This document shows positions 1 through 5,297 of a stretch of 6,317 bases of DNA, in pieces. The number at the start of each line of letters is the position of its first letter. Position 1 is the first letter of the stretch. The stretch covers positions 1 through 6,317 of the forward strand of contig DAGM01000069.1 of NCBI GenBank assembly GCA_002495735.1. Direction: 5' to 3'. Source of the DNA: Euryarchaeota archaeon UBA54. GTDB taxonomy: Archaea > Thermoplasmatota > Poseidoniia > Poseidoniales > Thalassarchaeaceae. Position numbers and translations under genes: made by a program. A model generated the notes under the pieces. It was given only the letters and a program-made list of their open reading frames with translations. It made no database searches and was not told the DNA's origin.

Positions 1-552
1 GGCATCCCAGACAACCAGGACGCCTTCCCGGAGGACCACGACAACGACGGCATCGACGATGCAGAGGACGATGATGACGACGGAGACGGCATAGACGACC
101 GCGAGGAAGTCAATGACGGCAATCCGAACACCGACATCTACGACCACGACAACGACGGCGTCGCCGACAATGTGGACTTCGACATCGACAACGACGGCAT
201 CGACAACTGGAACGACGTTGGACCGAACGGCGAGGACTACTCGCGCGATCATGACAACGACGGACTGAACGACGGTGTCGATCCTGACGATGACAACGAT
301 GACATCCTCGACGTTGACGAAATCGACGGCATAGTAGGCGTCTGGCGGTACGACCACGACAACGATGGTCTATCCGACCGTACTGACACCGACGATGACA
401 ACGACGGACTCTCCGACTGGTTCGAGCAGAACGACGGCTGGGATATGACTGGTCAATTTGACCACGACAACGACGGCATCCCCGATTATCTAGACGATGA
501 CGATGATGGCGACGGCATCCCAGACGACGAAGAAGACAACGGCATCTTGTGA
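1..552 (+). CDS. Acidic thrombospondin type 3-like calcium-repeat protein (C-terminal part, 5' truncated)
   Basis: The frame is open from base 1 to a TGA at 550-552, giving 183 visible residues; the start lies upstream of the window. By my count 66 residues are Asp and 9 Glu, with four Arg and no Lys, so the chain is extremely acidic. It is built from DxDxDG-type calcium loops of the thrombospondin type 3 kind. A DHDNDG motif recurs at residues 12, 48, 83, 118 and 154, and a second DxDDDxDG-type loop ends exactly 13 residues after each. This makes five supermodules of 35-36 residues. In the third copy the second loop has Asp where Gly is expected (residue 101). No C-terminal membrane anchor or sorting domain is present; the chain ends shortly after the last loop. 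Such repeats in prokaryotes usually belong to secreted or cell-surface proteins that become rigid on binding calcium. Surface location and partner are inferred, because the N-terminus with any signal peptide or functional domain is not visible. Confidence 0.85.
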   Translation, partial: GIPDNQDAFPEDHDNDGIDDAEDDDDDGDGIDDREEVNDGNPNTDIYDHDNDGVADNVDFDIDNDGIDNWNDVGPNGEDYSRDHDNDGLNDGVDPDDDNDDILDVDEIDGIVGVWRYDHDNDGLSDRTDTDDDNDGLSDWFEQNDGWDMTGQFDHDNDGIPDYLDDDDDGDGIPDDEEDNGIL

Positions 553-605
553 TCGCCAAATCTTCGTTCTGCCAGCCCGCCCGTCGAGATGACAACGCGG
601 AGACA

Positions 606-640
606 GGCTCCCCGGGGGCGTTTCAGTCCCCGGGCGAGCC
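606..640. terminator. GC-rich hairpin between convergent genes, possible bidirectional terminator
   Basis: A 12-bp stem is formed by GGCTCCCCGGGG (606-617) and CCCCGGGCGAGCC (628-640), with one bulged C at 635 and a 10-nt loop. It sits in the 95-bp spacer between the stop of the acidic repeat gene and the stop of FEN-1, which converge. No U tract follows it on either strand, so it is not a classic intrinsic terminator. Archaeal termination mostly relies on U-runs, so the hairpin may instead stabilise 3' ends or stop RNA degradation. The stem is seen directly; its role is inference. Confidence 0.4.
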
Positions 641-647
641 GCCCCAA

Positions 648-1655
648 TCAGAAATCAAACAACGTTGGCTGGCTTGAAGAACGCAGCCGCGCCACACCGA
701 TCAATCGATCGAGTGCACGTTGCACACGGCGCTCAGAGAAGCCGCGCTCGTCCCGAAGGAAAGTCCACAGATCCTCCTCGACCGCGTGGGTCGAATGAGG
801 CAGCGCGTCGGCGGTAGTGGGATGCTCGAGGAACAATGAGCGTATCTCATCAAGCCTCTCTGGCAATTCGAACTCCTTGGCCTCGGCGACCGCCTCAAGA
901 GTACCGTGCTCGCGGATTAGCTTGAGTCCGGTCTTAGGACCGATGCCCCTGATTCCGGGATGGAAGTCGGTACCAATCATGATGCCAAGGTCAACCAATT
1001 GTTCGTGCGTAATATCGTGTTTGGCTAAGGTGTCGGCCAGCACGATTCTTTCAGCCCGCAGCACGCGCCCAAACCTCTTCGAGCCGTGCGAGGTGAGGTT
1101 GCGTACCATCACTGGCGCTCCGTACAGCAAGGTGTCCCAGTCCTGGCTGGACACCGCACCGACCTCGCCTCTCGCGCAGCGAACCGCAGCCGCTCCTTCA
1201 GCCTCCATCGGCGCTTCTATCCAAGTAACTCCCAGTAACTCAAACAATCGCTTGGTCTCAGCAACCATCTCTGGTGTGTATTCAGCAGTCTGCGGTCCGA
1301 GCTTCTTCGCCGCGGTCATATCACCGGCCTCGACAGCCGCCTCCCAACGAGAGAAAGCCTTCTGCTTACGCTTCTTACGCCCCTTCAGAGTCTCCCGCTT
1401 GAGCTCGTGTGGTCGGCCATCGAATACAAACACCGGATCAATACCCTCGGAGAGCATGATGGTTGTACGGTCGAGGAACCCCATGAGGTGGGCCACCGGC
1501 TTGCCGTTATACGACAGTGGTTTGCCGTCAGGACCGGTAAGACTGGTGATGAACTGGTAGGCGTTGAGGAAGACGTCCACAGCAACTCGTTGACCAGACA
1601 GATCGCTCATCTTAAGCGGCTCGATGACTGCCAAATCACGCAAGTTGCAGCCCAT
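648..1655 (-). CDS. fen: Flap endonuclease 1 (FEN-1)
   Basis: This 335-residue protein is the structure-specific 5' flap endonuclease/exonuclease of Okazaki-fragment maturation and base excision repair. The start is set at the ATG at 1653-1655, because FEN-1 must begin with the conserved MG-x-x-LxDL segment (here MGCNLRDL). An in-frame upstream ATG at 1701-1703 would add 16 unconserved residues. A GAGGGGGG purine run lies about 8-15 nt before the chosen ATG. The metal-binding acids are all present: D27 in VDVFLNAYQF, D79 in VFDG, E151/E153 in EAPMEAEG, D172/D174 in QDWDTLLYG and D230 in GTDFHPG. The helix-hairpin-helix GIRGIGPKTG follows at 234-243. The basic segment KGRKKRKQK at 91-99 fits the helical arch that threads the flap. 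The C-terminus QPTLFDF (329-335) is a canonical PCNA-interacting peptide. Length is normal for archaeal FEN-1. It is transcribed divergently from the tRNA methyltransferase gene. Confidence 0.97.
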   Translation of the reverse strand: MGCNLRDLAVIEPLKMSDLSGQRVAVDVFLNAYQFITSLTGPDGKPLSYNGKPVAHLMGFLDRTTIMLSEGIDPVFVFDGRPHELKRETLKGRKKRKQKAFSRWEAAVEAGDMTAAKKLGPQTAEYTPEMVAETKRLFELLGVTWIEAPMEAEGAAAVRCARGEVGAVSSQDWDTLLYGAPVMVRNLTSHGSKRFGRVLRAERIVLADTLAKHDITHEQLVDLGIMIGTDFHPGIRGIGPKTGLKLIREHGTLEAVAEAKEFELPERLDEIRSLFLEHPTTADALPHSTHAVEEDLWTFLRDERGFSERRVQRALDRLIGVARLRSSSQPTLFDF

Positions 1656-1698
1656 TTTCGCTTCCCCCCTCGCCGTAGTGGTCCACGGTAATGGTCGA

Positions 1699-1710
1699 GG
1701 CATTTAGGGT
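1699..1710. promoter_or_regulatory. Possible shared TATA region of the divergent fen / trm-G10 promoters
   Basis: The 89-bp spacer between the two divergent starts is GC-rich except for GGCATTTAGGGT at 1699-1710. Read on the minus strand this gives CTAAATG, about 50 nt before the FEN-1 ATG. Read on the plus strand, CATTTAG lies about 40 nt before the methyltransferase ATG. With a typical 25-nt TATA-to-start distance, both transcripts would have short leaders that include the purine-rich sequences in front of each gene. The match to the archaeal TATA consensus is weak. Confidence 0.25.
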
Positions 1711-1732
1711 TGAAGTCCACCGCCGACACTAT

Positions 1733-1739
1733 GGAGGAG
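1733..1739 (+). promoter_or_regulatory. Ribosome binding site of trm-G10
   Basis: GGAGGAG lies 5 nt before the ATG at 1745. It is a strong complement to the 16S anti-Shine-Dalgarno sequence. It decides the start at 1745 over the in-frame upstream ATG at 1691, which is followed by 18 residues lacking family resemblance. Confidence 0.7.
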
Positions 1740-1744
1740 TGCGT

Positions 1745-2875
1745 ATGCAAGGACTGACTTTGATCGGCAGCGGATGGCATCCGCACTTGTTCAGGGCTGA
1801 AGTCAAGGCGCTCACAGGGCCCCTTGAGGTCATCCATCCACGGGTGGCCTACATCCCTCTCACGGATTCGTCATTGGCCAAACTGTCACGTGCTGCACTA
1901 CTCGATGACGTGCTTTGCAATGCTGGACGCTACTGGGTACAGGGCGATGGCTCAGTGGCAGATCTGGCGCAAAATATTGCCAAGTGGGCACAATCTACCC
2001 TGCCTCCGGGCAGTTTTGCGGTCCGCGCACGTAATCTGGGAACTGGAATCAGGGGTTTCTCGTGTGGTTCAATCGAGCGTGAGGCCGGCGCTCTGGTGAA
2101 GAGCGATGCCAATCCTGTCGACCTTGACGCTCCGGAGCACGAAATCTCAGTGGTCTTCGCCGGACCGGAGGATGGGCCAATACATCGGGACACGGTCGGC
2201 TCGAACAGTCCAATCGCCGTCTGGGGGCTCAGAGAAGCCCGTTGGAAGCGAGAGAGCTACACCGGTAGAGCTCCCTCTGAGAGACCATTCTTCCAACCAG
2301 TTTCTCTCGATCCGAGGCAAGCCAGACTTCTGATTTCGCTCGCTCACCGCCAAAGCATCGAATCGATAACTGTCGTGGACCCATTCTGCGGAACAGGAGG
2401 AATCGCTATCGAGGCTGCATTGCAGGGCATGGAGGCCCTAGCCAGCGATCTCGACCCCCGGATGGTCGAAGGTACACTGCAAAACCTCGAATGGGCAGGG
2501 GTTAGCGCCAGAGCCGAAACTTGTGAGGCGGCTGACATCGCTTCACTGTGGGGTAGCAGGAGTGGATGCATCTTCGTATTCGACCCGCCCTACGGACGCA
2601 GTTCCTGGAAGTCCGGAGATGGTCTCGAGGTGCTATTGAACGCACTTACGGCTGCCCAAGAGATGGATCCTCAGGGCGCTGTCTGCACAATGCTTCCGAC
2701 AGGCCCTGAAGCGCTGAATTCGTTCCCTGAGCAGGACATCGATGTCATGGGTATACCGTGGAGTGAACTCGAGGTAATAATCAGAGGGCGCGGGTGGGAA
2801 CCGGTATTGTTCACACCAGTCAAGGTCCACCGTAGCCTAGCGAGAATGGTCGTCGTCTGCCATCCGGCGGGTTGA
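1745..2875 (+). CDS. trmG10: tRNA (guanine(10)-N2)-dimethyltransferase, aTrm-G10 / Trm11 family
   Basis: This 376-residue protein methylates the N2 amino group of G10 in tRNA using S-adenosylmethionine, giving m2G10 or m2,2G10. The N-terminal part (about residues 40-140) fits the THUMP tRNA-binding region, although THUMP is weakly conserved and placed mainly by position. A linker carries the family-typical GRAPSERPFFQPVSLDPRQA (174-193). The Rossmann methyltransferase domain follows, with SAM motif I DPFCGTGG (212-219), the acidic loop SDLDPR (234-239) and the N6/N2-amino methyltransferase catalytic motif DPPYG (280-284). The start at 1745 follows a strong ribosome binding site and gives an N-terminus MQGLTLIGSGWHPHLFRAEV. 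tRNA-Arg lies 27 nt downstream on the same strand with no clear promoter between, so the two may share a transcript. A different tRNA or rRNA guanine target cannot be excluded by sequence alone, but the motif order favours Trm-G10. Confidence 0.92.
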   Translation: MQGLTLIGSGWHPHLFRAEVKALTGPLEVIHPRVAYIPLTDSSLAKLSRAALLDDVLCNAGRYWVQGDGSVADLAQNIAKWAQSTLPPGSFAVRARNLGTGIRGFSCGSIEREAGALVKSDANPVDLDAPEHEISVVFAGPEDGPIHRDTVGSNSPIAVWGLREARWKRESYTGRAPSERPFFQPVSLDPRQARLLISLAHRQSIESITVVDPFCGTGGIAIEAALQGMEALASDLDPRMVEGTLQNLEWAGVSARAETCEAADIASLWGSRSGCIFVFDPPYGRSSWKSGDGLEVLLNALTAAQEMDPQGAVCTMLPTGPEALNSFPEQDIDVMGIPWSELEVIIRGRGWEPVLFTPVKVHRSLARMVVVCHPAG

Positions 2876-2902
2876 AGATGGGGGGGCTTTCGTTAGTGAC
2901 CC

Positions 2903-2979
2903 GGACCGTTAGGGTAGTCTGGATATCCTTCCGGCTTTCGGAGCCGGGGACGTGGGTTCGAATCCTGCACGGTCCGCCA
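2903..2979 (+). tRNA. tRNA-Arg (anticodon UCG), CCA encoded
   Basis: A complete cloverleaf is visible. The acceptor stem GGACCGT (2903-2909) pairs fully with ACGGTCC (2969-2975), followed by discriminator G2976 and an encoded CCA (2977-2979). The D arm has G10·U25, G11-C24, G12-C23 and a U13·U22 mismatch, with G18-G19 at 2921-2922. The anticodon stem CCGGC/GCCGG closes a 7-nt loop TTTCGGA, putting UCG at 2938-2940; it would read CGA and, by wobble, CGG. The variable loop is 4 nt. The T arm GTGGG-TTCGAAT-CCTGC contains two G·U pairs. There is no intron. G at position 73 is common in arginine tRNAs. The gene follows trmG10 by 27 nt, and its CCA touches the stop codon of the convergent ribD. No obvious TATA box precedes it; the upstream bases are a G-run and mixed sequence. 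Confidence 0.95.
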
Positions 2980-4059
2980 CTATCTTTCCCAGCGGCTGAT
3001 TTCATCGCCATCCACATCGACAACCGATACGCGTCTAAGTTCAGCTGCTGACAACTCGCTCTCGCTGAATATAACTCCATCATCCCCTGACAACGTGAAC
3101 GGAGAGCGGCACAGGTGCGCGGAATCCACCGCTTTGTCTGCTAGGAAACGCCTCCATGTGTCAGCCCCTCCTTCGACCATCAGTGATTGCACACCACGGT
3201 CCCCAAGCATGTCGAGAATCCTCATCACCGAGATTCCCCCATCATCATCCGTTAGGACCACCCTTTCCACGTGAGAGGCATCATCTAGATCGCTCGGTTC
3301 TGTGCAGTGAATCACAAGAGTGGGTGCTGCGCCATCGCGAAGCAGAGCGCAGTCGCTGGGAATTCTACAGTTTGGATCGATAACAACTCTCAGGGGCTGC
3401 TCACGTGGTCCGATGTCTGGTCCCCGTACAGTGAGAGATGGGTCGTCCCGAATCACCGTGTTGATACCAACTAGTATGGCCATAGAACTGGCTCGCAATC
3501 CGTGGACCAGTTTGAGCGAGGATTCTGATGAGAAGCGCTCGGCAGGGAGATCCGAATCACCATCTATCCTGCCGTGCGAGTCGATTGCGGCTTTGAGTAG
3601 CACATGTGGCCGCTTGCTTTTGCACCAGTGTATGAACTCGAGCATCTGCTTCTCGCATTCGTCTTGCAGCAACCCCTCTTCGACCTTGATCCCCTCTGTT
3701 CGCAGTGCGACGATCCCTCCGCCGCGAACGGTTGGATTGGGATCGGCGGCTCCGATTACCACGTGGGTAATTCCAGCCCACAGAAGTGCCTCAGTGCAGG
3801 GAGGGGTCCTGCCGAAGTGGTTGCACGGCTCCAGAGTGATATAGGCGGTAGCACCTGTGGTGGAAATGCCTCGCGCCTCAGCGTCTGCGATTGCCATTTG
3901 CTCTGCGTGTAGTCCGCCGATGTGGTCATGCCACCCTTCAGCAATTACGCTCCCATCGCGGACCAGCACGCACCCTACCAGTGGGTTGGGCATCACGCGC
4001 CCTCTGCCACGCTCCGCCAACTCGAGGGCGCGACGCATGAAAATCTCCTCTCCGTCCAT
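2980..4059 (-). CDS. ribD: Bifunctional riboflavin biosynthesis deaminase/reductase RibD
   Basis: This 359-residue fusion performs two consecutive steps of riboflavin synthesis: deamination of the pyrimidine ring of the GTP-derived intermediate, and NADPH-dependent reduction of its ribosyl side chain. The N-terminal cytidine-deaminase-like domain has PNPLVG (24-29), the zinc/catalytic HAE (51-53) and LEPCNHFGRTPPC (76-88), giving zinc ligands H51, C79 and C88 and catalytic E53. The C-terminal reductase domain (about 150-359) has LLKAAID (154-160), HGLRASSMAILVGINTVIRD with DDPSLTVR (186-212) and MVEGGADTWRRFL (294-306). Length matches bacterial RibD. I chose the ATG at 4057-4059 because MDGEEIFMRRALELAERG aligns with usual RibD N-termini. 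ATGs at 4093-4095 and 4090-4092 would add 11-12 unconserved residues and may be leaderless starts. Neither has a good ribosome binding site. The fused bacterial-type form is unusual beside archaeal information-processing genes and suggests transfer from bacteria. The stop codon (TAG, 2980-2982) abuts tRNA-Arg. Confidence 0.93.
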   Translation of the reverse strand: MDGEEIFMRRALELAERGRGRVMPNPLVGCVLVRDGSVIAEGWHDHIGGLHAEQMAIADAEARGISTTGATAYITLEPCNHFGRTPPCTEALLWAGITHVVIGAADPNPTVRGGGIVALRTEGIKVEEGLLQDECEKQMLEFIHWCKSKRPHVLLKAAIDSHGRIDGDSDLPAERFSSESSLKLVHGLRASSMAILVGINTVIRDDPSLTVRGPDIGPREQPLRVVIDPNCRIPSDCALLRDGAAPTLVIHCTEPSDLDDASHVERVVLTDDDGGISVMRILDMLGDRGVQSLMVEGGADTWRRFLADKAVDSAHLCRSPFTLSGDDGVIFSESELSAAELRRVSVVDVDGDEISRWER

Positions 4060-4062
4060 CTG

Positions 4063-4076
4063 TCCCGGACCCGGGA
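4063..4076. repeat. Inverted repeat just upstream of the ribD start
   Basis: TCCCGG (4063-4068) and CCGGGA (4071-4076) form a perfect 6-bp inverted repeat with a 2-nt centre, ending 3 nt before the chosen ribD ATG. If that ATG is the true start, the repeat occupies the ribosome-binding region and could be an operator or an RNA stem. If the upstream ATG is used, it simply encodes PGPG. The repeat itself is seen directly; any regulatory role is inference. Confidence 0.3.
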
Positions 4077-4106
4077 ACTGCCCTCTACTCATCATTTCTT
4101 GTATTG

Positions 4107-4121
4107 AGAGAATTCAAGTTG
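4107..4121. promoter_or_regulatory. A/T-richer element between divergent ribD and lipid kinase genes
   Basis: AGAGAATTCAAGTTG is the most A/T-rich part of the spacer and contains the palindrome GAATTC (4110-4115). It lies about 20-25 nt from the GTG starts at 4134/4143 on the plus strand and from the ATGs at 4092/4095 on the minus strand. This spacing would fit TATA boxes for leaderless transcripts in both directions. Resemblance to the archaeal TATA consensus is poor. Confidence 0.2.
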
Positions 4122-4133
4122 AACCCCCGTTCT

Positions 4134-5156
4134 GTGAGTATCGTGCCGCGTGTAGCCTGTATCCTCAACCCCAACGCCCGGGATGGCTTATCTCTCAAGC
4201 TGTGGGACGATTTTGAGCAGGCTCTTGCCAACTCCGGATTCGATGTCGACCTGCACCAAACTGAGGCTCCCGGACATGCGATGGACATCGCTGAAGGCCT
4301 ATGCGAAGGCGACCACGACCTCGTCGTTGCCGTTGGTGGCGACGGTACTGTTCACGAGGTGGCATCAGGCCTGCGTGGCTCGAGTAAGGTCATGGGTATT
4401 CTTCCCATGGGAACTGGTAACGATTACGCCAGAGCGCATGGCATTCCTGTTCCAAAAGGAAAGAAGTTCCCAGATCTGCAAGGCGCTGTCGATATCCTAG
4501 CCAGTGGAACGAATCGCAGGGTCGGTTCACTAAGGATAGAGGGGCCACCGGCACCCGATCACCCCTCCAAGGCTGCTCCGATTCCTCGCGCATGTAACGG
4601 CGAGCCCGAGACTCCTGGAAATCTAGTCCGCTGGAGTTTTCTCGAGTGCGACGGCGGCGTCACCTCGGTAATCAATCGAATGAAGGACGAGGGCCAGTTC
4701 AAGAGAATCCGAGGAGCTAGGAAGTACGACCTCCTCGGTATCAAGGCAATTATCTCTTGGAAGAAGCAGACAGGCGAGTACAGGATTGATGGGGGTGAGC
4801 CGACCAATGTCGACCTCTCAGGCCTATTCTGTCTGAGCCAGTGTCAGACCTTCGGTGGAGGCTACAAGGTCGCCCCTGGGGCCAAGCCAACGCAGGGTCA
4901 CTGCTCACTGGTGATGGCGTGGGGAATGTCAAAAATGCAGATGCTGATGTTAATGGGTCCTGTGAAGAAGGGGAATCATGTCGGTAAGTGGGGCATCACC
5001 ATGGAGAATGCCAAGAAATTCGAAATTTCCACCTCTACTGAATCACCTCTGATTATTGGCGTGGACGGCGAGGCTGTGATTACTACTCCTGCTAATATGC
5101 AGTATCACGATGATCAACTGACAGTACGAGGCGCAGCCTCGATTCCCAACGAATGA
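4134..5156 (+). CDS. Diacylglycerol kinase-family lipid kinase (YegS/LCB5-like)
   Basis: This protein of about 340 residues belongs to the DAGK catalytic family, which transfers the ATP gamma-phosphate to a lipid hydroxyl. The N-terminal strand VACILNPNARDG begins the fold. The nucleotide-binding GGDGT is at 68-72 and ILPMGTGNDYARAHGIP at about 89-105; the GTGND form separates it from NAD kinases, which share only GGDGT. The C-terminal beta-sandwich domain ends with the family-typical IGVDGE (308-313). A Pro-rich stretch of about 25 residues (roughly 136-162) looks like an insertion between the two domains. No start has a clear ribosome binding site. GTG at 4134 is chosen, with GTG at 4143 (fits closest to the conserved strand) and TTG at 4104 as alternatives, possibly on a leaderless mRNA. 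No signal peptide or membrane segment is evident. In an archaeon the substrate would be an ether-lipid or polyprenol alcohol, which the sequence does not identify. The gene converges with tRNA-Ser, 2 nt past its stop. Confidence 0.85.
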   Translation: MSIVPRVACILNPNARDGLSLKLWDDFEQALANSGFDVDLHQTEAPGHAMDIAEGLCEGDHDLVVAVGGDGTVHEVASGLRGSSKVMGILPMGTGNDYARAHGIPVPKGKKFPDLQGAVDILASGTNRRVGSLRIEGPPAPDHPSKAAPIPRACNGEPETPGNLVRWSFLECDGGVTSVINRMKDEGQFKRIRGARKYDLLGIKAIISWKKQTGEYRIDGGEPTNVDLSGLFCLSQCQTFGGGYKVAPGAKPTQGHCSLVMAWGMSKMQMLMLMGPVKKGNHVGKWGITMENAKKFEISTSTESPLIIGVDGEAVITTPANMQYHDDQLTVRGAASIPNE

Positions 5157-5158
5157 AG

Positions 5159-5244
5159 TGGCGCAGACGGAGAGATTTGAACTCCCGAGTCACGAGGACA
5201 CCGGATTTCAAATCCGGCGCTATACCAGGCTAAGCGACGTCTGC
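5159..5244 (-). tRNA. tRNA-Ser (anticodon UGA), CCA encoded
   Basis: Read on the minus strand, acceptor GCAGACG (5244-5238) pairs fully with CGTCTGC (5169-5163), followed by discriminator G5162 and CCA (5161-5159). The D arm has GCT/AGC with G18-G19 and a U13·U22 mismatch. The anticodon stem CCGGA/TCCGG closes the loop TTTGAAA, putting UGA at 5210-5208. The 14-nt variable region TGTCCTCGTGACTC contains a GTC/GAC stem, the class II long arm expected for serine. The T arm is GGGAG-TTCAAAT-CTCTC with one G·U pair. No intron is present. G73 is the usual discriminator for serine tRNAs. It lies downstream of the cytochrome oxidase genes on the same strand and 2 nt from the stop of the convergent lipid kinase gene. 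Confidence 0.96.
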
Positions 5245-5287
5245 AGCAGGATTGCGAAACCGTCGGTGTCCATGAATCCTTTCGGAC
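5245..5287 (-). other. Spacer between oxidase subunit IV gene and tRNA-Ser
   Basis: This 43-nt stretch separates the subunit IV stop from the 5' end of tRNA-Ser on the same strand. No strong TATA box is visible; GATTCATG on the minus strand (5278-5271) is only a weak candidate. The tRNA could be processed from the oxidase transcript or use a poor promoter here. Confidence 0.3.
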
Positions 5288-5297
5288 TCAAAGTCCG
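5283..5297 (-). other. Perfect hairpin spanning the subunit IV stop codon
   Basis: CGGACT (5283-5288) and AGTCCG (5292-5297) form a 6-bp perfect stem with a 3-nt loop. It overlaps the TGA stop (5290-5288) of the subunit IV gene. No U tract follows it on the minus strand. It could mark an mRNA 3' end or processing point upstream of tRNA-Ser, or be chance; the stem itself is directly seen. Confidence 0.35.

Noticed and set aside
1..552. Simple DNA satellite or CRISPR-like repeat
   Set aside because: The repeat is at codon level in one long open frame, with synonymous variation between copies and no unique spacers of fixed size.
110..595. Long minus-strand open frame opposite the acidic repeat gene, rich in Arg, Cys and His
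   Set aside because: It is the antisense shadow of GAC/GAT-rich repeat codons; its composition has no protein-like pattern and the plus-strand frame has clear calcium loops.
817..1560. 247-residue plus-strand open frame opposite FEN-1
   Set aside because: FEN-1 on the minus strand has every catalytic residue and the PCNA motif; the opposite frame is Ser-rich shadow sequence.
2820..3083. Minus-strand open frame across tRNA-Arg
   Set aside because: It contains the type of peptide that arises from translating a tRNA antisense (GGPCRIRTHVPGSESR); the tRNA cloverleaf explains the region.
4389..4412. Near-palindromic stretch around CCCATGGG in the lipid kinase gene
   Set aside because: It lies in the codons of the conserved GILPMGTGND motif and is adequately explained by the protein sequence.
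4104..5156. NAD kinase, suggested by the GGDGT motif
   Set aside because: The GTGNDYAR motif and C-terminal VDGE are typical of the diacylglycerol kinase family rather than NAD kinases.
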